Source: a virus. Taken from it: a stretch of DNA of 64,000 nt. Numbering within the stretch: position 1 is the stretch's first letter; each line of letters begins with the position of its first letter. The stretch lies in IMG/VR virus record IMGVR_UViG_3300042291_000666, positions 54,326 through 118,325 of that record; one strand, 5' to 3'. Of the stretch, positions 25,125 through 35,494 are shown in pieces. Both the position numbers and the translations under genes were made by a program. Below the pieces are notes generated by a model. The model ran no database searches. It was not told the DNA's origin and saw only the letters and a list, made by a program, of their open reading frames with translations.

Positions 25125-28100
25125 ATGGCACAGCAAAATGAAAATCCTGGGACATCTTCCGTAAATACTAATTCATTCATAAAAGGAATGAATAAAGATA
25201 TTACGCAAGCAATGGAACCAAAAGAAAGTTGGTGGCATGCACGTAATGCTATGAACAATTCTACTGATGGTGACCTTGGTGTAATTGGCAATGAACCTTC
25301 AAATTTACAATGTGGTGTAATACCATATACAATTATTGGGGCTATACATAGATTTGGTGACCAATGGGTTGTGTATTCTACTGATGATGTAAATTCAGAA
25401 ATTGGAACATTTGATGATAGTCAATGTAAATATGAAGTTATTGTAAATGATCCTTGTTTAAATTTTAATAGAAAGTATTTAATAACTGGTGCAGCAAAAG
25501 AAAATTTTGATTGTACTTGGCAAGTATATTGGGATGATGGAAACAATCCTTCACGTTCATTAAACATTAATAAAGTACCATGGATCAGAACTATATCATC
25601 TGCACCTGGTGATCCATGTATTACATATAATGATACAACACAATTAAATTGTGAAAAAATAAGATTAGCTCCTTTGGTTGATACACCTTGTGTTACGTTA
25701 AGTAAATCAATTGATGGTGGTATGTTACAAAATGGAGCATATCAAGCATTCATTGCTTATATTGAAACTGAACAAAAGGTAACTGATTATATTGGTATTT
25801 CTAATGTTCAAACATTATGGTCACATTCTGGTACAGGAGGTTCATTAAATATTACAGTAAGTAATTTAGATAAAGATTATGATTACTATGAGTTAGTATT
25901 ACTTGTAAGAAATCAAGGTCAAATATATGCTAAACGTATAGGTAGTTATAGTACACAACAACAAGATATTAATATTGATTATATTGATGATACATTAGTA
26001 GCTGTAAGTTTAAAGACAATTCCTCAAAGAAGTCCTGCTTATGAAAAATCAAATGCAATGTATGTTGTAAATGATTGGTTAATTAGACAAGGACCTGTAA
26101 GTCAGTTTGATTTTAACTATCAACCAATAGCAAATGATATCAAAGTTAATTGGGTATCAAATCAAATAGATTCTAGTTATTATCATTTAGGTGGTAATAA
26201 GTTGGGATTTTTAAGAGATGAACAATATGCATTCTTTATTAGATGGATTTATAATACAGGAGAGAGATCTTCTTCATATCATATTCCAGGAAGAGCACCA
26301 AGGCCATTTGCAACCCCTTCAGGGACATTTCTAGAAACAGATGTTATATACGGTAATAATGTTTTAGATTCTGCAGGAGACCCTTTATTTAAGGTTTATA
26401 ATACAGGAACAATTACATCATCTAATTTAACAGAAGTTCAACCAGATGGTTCATTAATTATTGCTAGAGGTGATATGGCATATTGGGAATCAACAGAAAG
26501 ATATCCTGCTAATAGACCTGAGATTTGGGGTGACCTTTGTGGAAAACCAATTAGACACCATAAGTTCCCTACTGAAGAAGTAGGGGGTGCAAATTCACCA
26601 TTGCATATAAGTACAACAGCAGGAGATTTAATTAATGTTCTAGGTGTTGAGTTTACAAATATTGGAAGACCAAAATATAATGACGGAACTTATATAACAA
26701 ATGTAGTTGGTTATGAAATATTAAGAGGATCTAGAGGTGGTGCTAAATCTATTTTAGCAAAAGGATTATTTAGAAATATGCGTAAGTATACTATACCTAA
26801 TGCAGAAAATCTAATAGGTGGATCTGTTCAAGGTTTATATCCTAACTATCCGTACAATGATTTAAGACCTGATGTTTATTTTCATGATGGTAATGCTAAT
26901 AGTATTCATAGAACAGAAGGTTGTGATAACTATAGTCAATCAATGGGTAGTTTTAGACCATTGGGTGCAGCTCCTGCTATAGCTGGTGATCCGTCTGGAT
27001 ATTCAAAAAAAGTATTTACTTTTTCATCTCCAGATCTAATGTTTACTAAACCATTTCTGAATGCATATGAAACTAGAATTTATGGATATTTAACTGGTAA
27101 TCAATCAGGTTATTTTAAAGCATCAGAAGATCATCCTCAATTTAAATTATTAAGAAATGGTGCAGCAATAATGGCTGCAATTGTAGGTTTAGGTTATGCT
27201 GTGGCTCAAGTTCAAGGTGATAGAGGAAGTTCAAGATCATCAGGAACTTCAGGTAATTATATGGCAAATGATTTTTATTTGGGTTTTGGTACAGGTGGTA
27301 CAACAGGTCTTGGTGCAAGTGCTGCAGCAAATGCAGTTGGAGCTGGAATTAATGCCGGTTTAATTGCTACACTTTCAAGTGTATATGAAAATGTTGACAA
27401 TGGTGTAGCTTTAGCTGATTTATGGGTAGGTGGCTCAGGAATGGAATTTGCAAATCAATTATTTTCTACAGCTGCCCTTACAGTAGGTATAGCACCTGCG
27501 GGTTCAGGTGGTGAATATATAATCAATACTAATAAAAATACACCACTTTCTCAATTGCCTGGTGTGTTTAGAGCTATAGTTGCATTGTTTACAACAGCAT
27601 CTAACATTGCTATTGGTGGAAATGAAATAGTAGAATTAATTTATAACTTGGTTAATAAATCTGATTTTGTATTAAAATATAATTCAGCAGGTTTCTTTAA
27701 TGCATTTACAAAAATCAATACAGGATTGTTTAGAATTAAAAATACAGATTCAAATTATCTAGGTCAATCTTTTCAAAGTTTTGATAATGGAAATTACAAG
27801 ATAAATAATTTATTTAGACCTACTACGGTAGCAGTTTCTTTAAGTGATCCTATAGCAGAACCAAGTGTAGTTGATAGATCAAGATTTACAGTTGGTGGGG
27901 ATATGAATGCAAATTTAACTGTTAATGTTTATTCTGGTGATTATTTAACTAACCCATCAGAAAAACAAATAAGACCTATATCTGCTTATTATGGAGCTCT
28001 TAAATTTAATTTTGATAATCAGTATGGTCAACTAGATGGTATTAAACAAGTTCAAATGAGAGGTTGTGTAGAATACTTAGATCCTACTAAACCGGATGCA

Positions 28101-31100
28101 TTTAAATATTCTAGTTCAGCTATATTTGGTGGTGATATATTTATTACTAGATATACTGAAAAAGTTATAATGCCAATATTTGCACAATACTTATTAGGAC
28201 AACCTGATGAATTTACATATGATTATTCTCAACATGTTAATATACCTTATCCAAGATTTTGGTTAAATTCCCAAAAGTTTGATATGAGTAAATTAAGTAG
28301 AGAGATAGCATCTTTTGGTGCAATCAGTGGTAGTGATTTAGATGCATTGTTACCTAATGATTTATTTTACTTAGATAGAGGTGGTGATAGTTGTAATAAC
28401 TTTATCAATAGTATTGTTAACAATAGTGATCCTAATCCAATGTTTGCTATGAGATTTGCATATATGTATTCTCATTCAAATGGTATGTTAGATTTCTTTG
28501 TAGAATCTGAAGTTAATCTAGCTAATAGAGATTGGGAAGATAGACAAGATGCTAGAATATATGATGTATACAGTTATAATGATATTGATGAATTATTTCA
28601 TGCTCAGATTGAAAAGAAAGATAATTTTTATAAGTATGATGAATCATTAAGCCCATCTAAATTTGTAACACAGTTGGGTAGCTTTGGTGAGATTCAACCA
28701 AGATACTATGATCCATATACTGCAGAAAATTGTTATGTTAGTTATCCAAAAAGATTAATCTATTCATTGCAAGCACAAAAAGAATCTAAGAAAGATTTTT
28801 GGAGAGTGTTTTTGCCATTTAATTATCAAGACTTTAAAAACAAAGTAAGTGTAATTAAACCTATTAATAAGAATGGTGCACTTATATTTTTCCCATATCT
28901 ATCTCCACAAATGTTTCAGGGAATTGATACTTTAAAAACATCTTTAGATACTAAACTTACTATTGGTGATGGAGGTTTATTTAGCCAACCATTTCAAAAT
29001 GTTGTTAATTCAGATTTGTCAAATGAGTATGGTTCATGTGAAAGTTTAAGAAGTGTTATGAATACACCAGTAGGTTTGTTTTTTATATCTCAAGCTCAAG
29101 GTAAGATATTCCACTTTACTGGTCAAAATTTAGATCCAATATCTAATGCAGGAATGAAATGGTGGTTTAATAAATATCTACCATCTCAATTGGTTAAACA
29201 ATATCCTGGATTAGAAGATTCACCATTATCAGATAATCCTGTAGTAGGTGTAGGTTGTCAAACAATCTATGATCCTAATGATGATATAGTTTACTTTATG
29301 AAGAAAGACTATAGAGTTAAAGCTTCATATATTGCTGATGTTACATATACTGAAAAAAGAGGATTTGCTTTATCAGGAAATCCTATTACATTGGGAGATC
29401 CAATATTCTTTGATGATTGTTCTTGGACTGTAAGTTATGATCCTAAATCTAAAGCTTGGATATCATTCCATGATTGGCATCCAGAATTTGCATTGCCAAG
29501 TATTAACCATTTCTTTACTACTAAGACTATAGCTACTACTATTCCACAATGTCCTCCAGGTTATAATTTTAATTCTACTAATGGGTTATGTGAAAGATCA
29601 ATAAATATTAATGAGCCGGCTATTGTTACAGTAGATGAAATCAATTCTGTTGTTAATGGTGGACCAGTTAATTGTTTAATAGATATTGTTATTGCAATGG
29701 ATACATCTGGATCAACTAATTCAGGAGGACGCAGACAAGCACAATTAGCATGGTTAAATGCATTTTTAAGTGATTCTAATATAACTGCACCAATGGCAGC
29801 AGGAACAATGCAGATAGGTTTTACATCATGGGGTAGTGGTAATATAAATTATAATATACCTAATCCAGCTGGAGGTACTTGGTCAATGAGCAATACAGTA
29901 ACTCCAACGCAAGTTGCTGCTTGGTATAATGCTAATTGGACAGGTGGCGGTACTAATGTTTCTTTAGGTATGACTTCTGGTCAAACATTGTTAAATAATA
30001 AAGCAGCTAGTCAATTAGGTAATAGAAGTGCACAACCATTTTTTAGACAAATAATTATATTAGTTACAGATACAACAAGTGATCCTGGAAATATTGGTTG
30101 TCCATTTCAAGGTACTGGTGTTTCACCAAGTGCAACTGGTCCAGCAAATCAAAGAGTATATGCATTATTTTGTGGTGCAACTAGTGCTATACCAACTGGT
30201 AATGTATTAGGTAATATATCTTGTACACCGGGCCCTGTAAATGTTGATGGATACCAATTTGGAATTAATGCATCTGTGCCTGCAACTTTTGCTACTGTAG
30301 CAACAGCTATTGCTGGGTCTGTTTGTTCAATTCCATTTGTTTGTACTTGTGCTCCAGGTTATACAAAAGTATTTTTTAATCCAGCAACTAGTGTTTATAC
30401 ATCACCAACAGGTGTATGTGATAATATTACACCACCTGTATGTAGAAAAGTAACTTGTGCATGTCCAACATCTCCTCCGGGAAGTGTTACAACTACAACT
30501 GGTAATTGTGATGATGTTTATTTAATAGGTAATCCAACCTATGTGAATCCAAATCCTCAGATTTGTAATTTCTTTAAATATGAATCTACACCAGCTAATT
30601 ATAAAGTTGGTTCATTCTGGAGACATAATGTTAGATGTGATAGTTTTGCTAATTTCTATGGTACTGATTATCCATGGGAAGTAGAATTGGTTTCTAATAC
30701 TGGACAAATGGTTAATACTGTTAGAAGTATGGAGTATCAATTAGAAAGTTATGTGTACAAAGGAGATATGGGATTTGCTTGTAATGATGACAGATGGGAA
30801 GATTTAAACTTTAACTTTGATCAATCAATCATTTATAATAATGAGCAAGTATCTGGGTTACTACAATTAACTCCTACACCATATAACAATCCTATATTGG
30901 AGTTAAGTTATCCTATTATCACTACAAATAGCATAAATATATTATGTTCTAAAGTAGAACAAAAATATAGATTCAATCAATTTTATGACATTACTAATGA
31001 TAGAGGTGAATTTACAAATGCTGAACAGGCAATCTGGGATACACAGCCTAATGGATATATTAAAGTTTTAAATACTATAAACTTAAATTATAACAAACCT

Positions 31101-31223
31101 CCATTACAGCATAAGAAGTTTAGACATTATTATAATAATGTTATTTTAAGAAGAGTTAAATCAGAAAATAGAAAGATGTTATTGAGATTGAATAACACTA
31201 AATTACTTTTATCAATGAGATAA
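25125..31223 (+). CDS. Giant tail (muzzle/stabilisation) protein with an inserted von Willebrand A domain
   Basis: The protein has 2032 residues. The N-terminal 150 residues (SFIKGMNKDITQAMEPKE, then WWHARNAMN) are those of the crAss-like stabilisation or muzzle proteins, related to T7 gp12 / P22 gp10 tail nozzles. About residues 1515-1760 are an insertion with a complete MIDAS: Asp1526, Ser1528, Ser1530 (DTSGS), Thr1610 (GGTNVSLG) and Asp1649 (LVTDTTSD). This would bind a divalent metal and a ligand, as in von Willebrand A adhesion domains. Cys-rich EGF-like words flank it (CPPGYNFNSTNGLCERS before; CTCAPGYTKV, then CACPTSPPGS after). The tail-body sequence then resumes to the end. The next gene overlaps by one base. 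Confidence 0.8.
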   Translation: MAQQNENPGTSSVNTNSFIKGMNKDITQAMEPKESWWHARNAMNNSTDGDLGVIGNEPSNLQCGVIPYTIIGAIHRFGDQWVVYSTDDVNSEIGTFDDSQCKYEVIVNDPCLNFNRKYLITGAAKENFDCTWQVYWDDGNNPSRSLNINKVPWIRTISSAPGDPCITYNDTTQLNCEKIRLAPLVDTPCVTLSKSIDGGMLQNGAYQAFIAYIETEQKVTDYIGISNVQTLWSHSGTGGSLNITVSNLDKDYDYYELVLLVRNQGQIYAKRIGSYSTQQQDINIDYIDDTLVAVSLKTIPQRSPAYEKSNAMYVVNDWLIRQGPVSQFDFNYQPIANDIKVNWVSNQIDSSYYHLGGNKLGFLRDEQYAFFIRWIYNTGERSSSYHIPGRAPRPFATPSGTFLETDVIYGNNVLDSAGDPLFKVYNTGTITSSNLTEVQPDGSLIIARGDMAYWESTERYPANRPEIWGDLCGKPIRHHKFPTEEVGGANSPLHISTTAGDLINVLGVEFTNIGRPKYNDGTYITNVVGYEILRGSRGGAKSILAKGLFRNMRKYTIPNAENLIGGSVQGLYPNYPYNDLRPDVYFHDGNANSIHRTEGCDNYSQSMGSFRPLGAAPAIAGDPSGYSKKVFTFSSPDLMFTKPFLNAYETRIYGYLTGNQSGYFKASEDHPQFKLLRNGAAIMAAIVGLGYAVAQVQGDRGSSRSSGTSGNYMANDFYLGFGTGGTTGLGASAAANAVGAGINAGLIATLSSVYENVDNGVALADLWVGGSGMEFANQLFSTAALTVGIAPAGSGGEYIINTNKNTPLSQLPGVFRAIVALFTTASNIAIGGNEIVELIYNLVNKSDFVLKYNSAGFFNAFTKINTGLFRIKNTDSNYLGQSFQSFDNGNYKINNLFRPTTVAVSLSDPIAEPSVVDRSRFTVGGDMNANLTVNVYSGDYLTNPSEKQIRPISAYYGALKFNFDNQYGQLDGIKQVQMRGCVEYLDPTKPDAFKYSSSAIFGGDIFITRYTEKVIMPIFAQYLLGQPDEFTYDYSQHVNIPYPRFWLNSQKFDMSKLSREIASFGAISGSDLDALLPNDLFYLDRGGDSCNNFINSIVNNSDPNPMFAMRFAYMYSHSNGMLDFFVESEVNLANRDWEDRQDARIYDVYSYNDIDELFHAQIEKKDNFYKYDESLSPSKFVTQLGSFGEIQPRYYDPYTAENCYVSYPKRLIYSLQAQKESKKDFWRVFLPFNYQDFKNKVSVIKPINKNGALIFFPYLSPQMFQGIDTLKTSLDTKLTIGDGGLFSQPFQNVVNSDLSNEYGSCESLRSVMNTPVGLFFISQAQGKIFHFTGQNLDPISNAGMKWWFNKYLPSQLVKQYPGLEDSPLSDNPVVGVGCQTIYDPNDDIVYFMKKDYRVKASYIADVTYTEKRGFALSGNPITLGDPIFFDDCSWTVSYDPKSKAWISFHDWHPEFALPSINHFFTTKTIATTIPQCPPGYNFNSTNGLCERSININEPAIVTVDEINSVVNGGPVNCLIDIVIAMDTSGSTNSGGRRQAQLAWLNAFLSDSNITAPMAAGTMQIGFTSWGSGNINYNIPNPAGGTWSMSNTVTPTQVAAWYNANWTGGGTNVSLGMTSGQTLLNNKAASQLGNRSAQPFFRQIIILVTDTTSDPGNIGCPFQGTGVSPSATGPANQRVYALFCGATSAIPTGNVLGNISCTPGPVNVDGYQFGINASVPATFATVATAIAGSVCSIPFVCTCAPGYTKVFFNPATSVYTSPTGVCDNITPPVCRKVTCACPTSPPGSVTTTTGNCDDVYLIGNPTYVNPNPQICNFFKYESTPANYKVGSFWRHNVRCDSFANFYGTDYPWEVELVSNTGQMVNTVRSMEYQLESYVYKGDMGFACNDDRWEDLNFNFDQSIIYNNEQVSGLLQLTPTPYNNPILELSYPIITTNSINILCSKVEQKYRFNQFYDITNDRGEFTNAEQAIWDTQPNGYIKVLNTINLNYNKPPLQHKKFRHYYNNVILRRVKSENRKMLLRLNNTKLLLSMR

Positions 31224-34200
31224 TGGAGAAAAAGATACAACAAAAAGAAAGTAGAGGATTACCAGGTGGCCCAAATGAGATGTTTACTTATACTACAGGA
31301 GTATTCTCTACAGAAGGATTTAGAATGGATAGCCCAGATGTAAATAATTATCAAAATATTATTCCATCTGGTTCTATTACCATGAAAGAAAGAGATGGTA
31401 GTCCTTTGAGAAAGGGACCAATCCATGGTATAGATAATCTAGGTAATGAGCAAGTTATGTATCCTGGATATAATTATGAATTTCCAGGTACAGAAGTAAC
31501 AGAAACATTGATGGCTAAAATGGGTGGTGCTCTATTAGATAAAACTATTGAGTGCGGTAATTGCGGTTGGGAATGGAAAGCTGCTGATGGTGGTTCTGAT
31601 GTTATGGATTGTCACAAGTGTGGTGGTAAAGGTTTGATAAAAGCTCAACAAGGACAGGAAATAAAACCACCATTAGGTGGAGGTAAATATTATACTACTG
31701 ATAATAAAGTAGTTGACTGGGGAACTGCTGAATATGAAGATGCTTATAATAGAGGTGAAGTATTATCTGATAAAGGTGTACGTTCTGAAGTAACCTTAGA
31801 TGGTGGAAAACTTGATGATGTAGTTATAAAAAATAATTACAAAAGAGGTTTTTGGGGAAAGTATAGAGATAAAATTATAGATGAAAATAAAGATGCAGGA
31901 TTACTAGGAGCTATTGCTGGTGTACCTATTTCAGCTGTAACAAGTCTTCCACAACTTGCAGCAACATATGGTATTACAGGAAAAATGGAAAGACCTTCTG
32001 AAGCAATGGATATAAAAAATCCTTATTTAGCTATGGGAGTTGATGCTGTGGCTGATCCTACAAATTTAGTTGGTGCAGGATTATTATCAAAAACAAGTTT
32101 GATTGCTCCAGAAATAAAACAAGGAATAAAAGTTTTAGGAAATTATGGTAATGATGTAATTCAAACATCAAAAGCAGCTGGAAAAATTAAGTTACCTACA
32201 TATGCAAATGCTTATAGATGGCAAGCTGATGTAGTACCTGAAAGCTTAGTTAATTGGGGTAAAAGTTTAACACCGGAACAACAATCACTAACAGGTTCTT
32301 GGTATACAGAAAATGTTGAGCAATTACCATTTTATATGAGAACAAGACCTGGATCTGGAAATGTTAATGTTTCAAGACTAAGTAATACAAAAATAGATCA
32401 CTTAAGGGAAACAATGTCTGATGCAGCAAAAGGTATGTCTGGTAAAGCAGAAAGTGTGGCTGCATCAAATACCAGTATGCCGGGTGAATTAATTCTTCCT
32501 GAAGCTTCAAGAAGTAATCTTAAAAAATTTAAGTTTGATGTTAACCCTAGTGAATATACCATACCTGATGAAAGTATTAAAAATCCACAATACCGTAATG
32601 CAGTTATAGATGAAAATACTACTGATATAATTAAACCTATGTTGGAAGCACAATATCAACCTATAATGGGTATACCTAGAAAATATTTTCCTTTTGCAGA
32701 AGGGGGTGAAACTATTCCTCCAACACAATATGTAGTTAAGAAAGGGGATACACTTGGTAAGATTGCTGCAGCAAACAATACTTCTATTGCAAGTATTATG
32801 AGAAACAATGAAAACATTGCTGATCCAAATGTAATTAGTGTTAATCAAAAAATTAATCTTGCAACTCAAAGTGCTGACGCACCTAAAGAAGAAGTATATA
32901 GAGATTGGGATACAATAAGAAATAAAAAAGATGAGATAAATAAATTATCTGATGAACAAAAGATCATACGCTATTACAATGACAAACCAGAAGAAAAGTA
33001 TCTTATATTAGATAAGAAGAATGCTGTAATGAAACTCTATACGGGTGGTAATTTTACAAAGTCATATGAGGTTGGTGTTGGTCAAAATCCTGGTGATGCA
33101 CAAACTGTTACTAAAGTTAAAGATGGTAAAACAGATTGGACAGGTGGAAACAAATCTACTGGTGCAGGTATTTATACTATATCAAATATTGATCCTGCTA
33201 GTAAAGAATATTATGGTTTGCCTGCATTTAATTTAAAAAATGAAAATGGTATTGAAGTAGCAACAACAATACATGGTACTCCAACATCTAGAAGAAGTAA
33301 GTTTAGTAATGGTACTGTTGTAGATAACAGAATGAGTAATGGTTGTATTAATGGTAAGTGTGAAGATCTTAAAGATTTATATAATGAATTAGAGATGGAT
33401 GCAAAAGTTTATATTCTGCCTGAAGACACCGGAAATAATTTTCAAATCATAGATGGTAAACCTGCATTAAAAGTATCTGCTCAAAACAGACAAAAATATA
33501 ATAGTTATGTTGATCAAAAAGGTGTTACACAAAAAGGTCAAGGTGCAAATCAAACAACTAAAACATTAGTATATAAACCAATTAAAGCATTCATTAATGA
33601 AAAAAAATTCAAAGAAGATGTATTTCAATGGAATGACTTTAATGATGAAAAAGAATATACTAATACTACAAAACCATTTATTGTTGGTTTAACTACAAAT
33701 AAAAAAGATGTCATGAAAGCTGCAAAGATTTCATCTGATGTTTATAATGAATTAGCTAAAATGGCTTTTGGTATATATGGAACTGAAAGTAATTTTGGAG
33801 ATGAGCACGTAGCTTTTGGAAATTTATTAAGAGCAGGTAATAAGTTTTTAGATCCTGAATCATCAAGTAGTCCTGATGTTAAATCAAAAGCAAGTACTTA
33901 TGGAGCTGATGAAAATTATAGAAGCGTTGGATATACTCAATTAAGATGGAACTATCTTAATAAAGATGAGAAGGCTGCATTAAAAGAAGTAGGTATTACA
34001 TCTAATAAAGATTTTCTTGATCCTAAAAAAGCAGCTATAGGTACAGTTACTGTATTAGGTATTAGATATAATCAACAACTTACTGATAAACAAAAACAAG
34101 AAGTTTGGAAATACTTACCTTCTAAGTGGAATAACCGTGCTAACTACGGTAGCCGTGTTAAAAGCAATTCATCTTATTTATCATTTAAACAATTAGATAA

Positions 34201-35434
34201 AAAACAGGAAGGTGGTGAATATATTCTAGAAGCTCAGAAAGGAAAAGAAACTGAAGACACTTCATGGACAGCATACTTAAATCCAGCAAACTGGGGTACA
34301 TCTAGATATGATGATGCAGGTACATTTAAAGAAGCCTTTAGAGCAGCACGTGTTGAAGGTGATTCTGATTTCCTATGGAAGGGTGATAGATATTCTACTG
34401 AATTAAAAAAGAATACAGCACCAGCTAAACCAAAAGGAATAACTCCAGAAATTTTAATAAGACAAGCATATAGAGAATCTGCATTTAATCCTAAAGCTGT
34501 TTCTCCAGCTGGTTATAAAGGTTTAGGACAAATTGGAGATGATGTAATTAAAGATTACAAAAAAGCAAATAACATTGCAGGTAATGTTGATCCTTTTAAC
34601 ATGAAACAAAATTCTGAGGTTCAAAAGTATTCAATGAATGAATTGTATAATTCAAGTTTTATTAATAAACCAGGACAATCAGAACAAGTAAGATTAGCAA
34701 AAACATTAGCTGCATATAATTGGGGTAGAACTAATGTTAGTAATTTACTAAATGATTTAAAAGAAGATGGTGTTGACATTTATAATAGTTTAGACTGGAT
34801 TAGTAAATTACCAGATGAACCAAAAAAATATATAAATGATATATTATTACAAAAAAACACTACCTTTAACACTGATTTTTCTAAGGCATTAGGTAATCAA
34901 AAAAATATGCCAATAAAAAGATTATATGGTTTTAGAGATGGTGGTGAATCAAAACCAGGTCCATTAATGATAGCATATAATAGATTGCCAGCAGAAAAGA
35001 AAATGGGTGGTGCTATAGATTACAAACAAGTTGGTGGTGAAAAGAAATATTCAGAACAAGATGGTAGATTGGTTGTAACTACAAAAAAAGTTGATACAGC
35101 AGATGGGCCAAGATACTATCAAGCTAAATCACCTGATTATAATTTTTCAAGAGAATTAGTAGATACAAGATCAAGAACAAGGGTTGCTGATTCAATACCA
35201 AAAGCCAATTTAGATCCACGTATAATTGAATCTTTAAATAAAAAACAATTTGGTGGTCAATTAAATTCTACTAATATTACTATGTATAAAGATTATATAA
35301 AAGGTAATATTGGTAATGAAGAACAAGCAGTAAAAAACTATGATAAATTAAATAGGATTTACTATAATAAAGCAAAAGAGTTAGGAATGACTGCTGCAAA
35401 TTACATAATGACGTATGTTGTAGACAATTCTTAA
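31223..35434 (+). CDS. Multi-enzyme cell-wall protein: zinc ribbon, LysM, L,D-transpeptidase-like, two transglycosylase-like domains
   Basis: The protein has 1403 residues. Domains in order: zinc ribbon at about 110-138 (CGNCGWEWK, then CHKCGG); LysM at about 500-545 (YVVKKGDTLGKIAAANN), which binds peptidoglycan; and a YkuD-type L,D-transpeptidase at about 590-760, with His684 (HGT) and Cys708 (SNGCI). A first lysozyme-like fold follows near Glu855 (GTESNFG, later GYTQLRWNY). A second at about 1075-1190 has Glu1085 (ESAFNP, KAVSPAGYKGLGQI, then AAYNWG), the classic lytic transglycosylase set. It probably attacks the wall during DNA entry and sits in the tail or is ejected. Seven xGG(E/A/Q) motifs lie between domains. 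It is coupled to the giant tail gene by a one-base overlap. Confidence 0.82.
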   Translation: MEKKIQQKESRGLPGGPNEMFTYTTGVFSTEGFRMDSPDVNNYQNIIPSGSITMKERDGSPLRKGPIHGIDNLGNEQVMYPGYNYEFPGTEVTETLMAKMGGALLDKTIECGNCGWEWKAADGGSDVMDCHKCGGKGLIKAQQGQEIKPPLGGGKYYTTDNKVVDWGTAEYEDAYNRGEVLSDKGVRSEVTLDGGKLDDVVIKNNYKRGFWGKYRDKIIDENKDAGLLGAIAGVPISAVTSLPQLAATYGITGKMERPSEAMDIKNPYLAMGVDAVADPTNLVGAGLLSKTSLIAPEIKQGIKVLGNYGNDVIQTSKAAGKIKLPTYANAYRWQADVVPESLVNWGKSLTPEQQSLTGSWYTENVEQLPFYMRTRPGSGNVNVSRLSNTKIDHLRETMSDAAKGMSGKAESVAASNTSMPGELILPEASRSNLKKFKFDVNPSEYTIPDESIKNPQYRNAVIDENTTDIIKPMLEAQYQPIMGIPRKYFPFAEGGETIPPTQYVVKKGDTLGKIAAANNTSIASIMRNNENIADPNVISVNQKINLATQSADAPKEEVYRDWDTIRNKKDEINKLSDEQKIIRYYNDKPEEKYLILDKKNAVMKLYTGGNFTKSYEVGVGQNPGDAQTVTKVKDGKTDWTGGNKSTGAGIYTISNIDPASKEYYGLPAFNLKNENGIEVATTIHGTPTSRRSKFSNGTVVDNRMSNGCINGKCEDLKDLYNELEMDAKVYILPEDTGNNFQIIDGKPALKVSAQNRQKYNSYVDQKGVTQKGQGANQTTKTLVYKPIKAFINEKKFKEDVFQWNDFNDEKEYTNTTKPFIVGLTTNKKDVMKAAKISSDVYNELAKMAFGIYGTESNFGDEHVAFGNLLRAGNKFLDPESSSSPDVKSKASTYGADENYRSVGYTQLRWNYLNKDEKAALKEVGITSNKDFLDPKKAAIGTVTVLGIRYNQQLTDKQKQEVWKYLPSKWNNRANYGSRVKSNSSYLSFKQLDKKQEGGEYILEAQKGKETEDTSWTAYLNPANWGTSRYDDAGTFKEAFRAARVEGDSDFLWKGDRYSTELKKNTAPAKPKGITPEILIRQAYRESAFNPKAVSPAGYKGLGQIGDDVIKDYKKANNIAGNVDPFNMKQNSEVQKYSMNELYNSSFINKPGQSEQVRLAKTLAAYNWGRTNVSNLLNDLKEDGVDIYNSLDWISKLPDEPKKYINDILLQKNTTFNTDFSKALGNQKNMPIKRLYGFRDGGESKPGPLMIAYNRLPAEKKMGGAIDYKQVGGEKKYSEQDGRLVVTTKKVDTADGPRYYQAKSPDYNFSRELVDTRSRTRVADSIPKANLDPRIIESLNKKQFGGQLNSTNITMYKDYIKGNIGNEEQAVKNYDKLNRIYYNKAKELGMTAANYIMTYVVDNS

Positions 35435-35449
35435 ACCTTAAAAATTAGT

Positions 35450-35463
35450 AAATCTATAGATTT
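35450..35463 (+). repeat. 14-base palindrome upstream of the 722-residue cargo gene
   Basis: AAATCTATAGATTT is a perfect palindrome placed just before the TTTGTATATT motif. It could be an operator or a weak hairpin. Confidence 0.3.
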
Positions 35464-35464
35464 A

Positions 35465-35474
35465 TTTGTATATT
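35465..35474 (+). promoter_or_regulatory. Shared AT-rich promoter-like motif TTTGTATATT (third copy)
   Basis: It matches 9462-9471 and 18703-18712 base for base. It lies 20 bases before GTG 35495 and would give the cargo genes a promoter of their own. Confidence 0.35.
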
Positions 35475-35494
35475 AATAATATAATCTAGACAAC

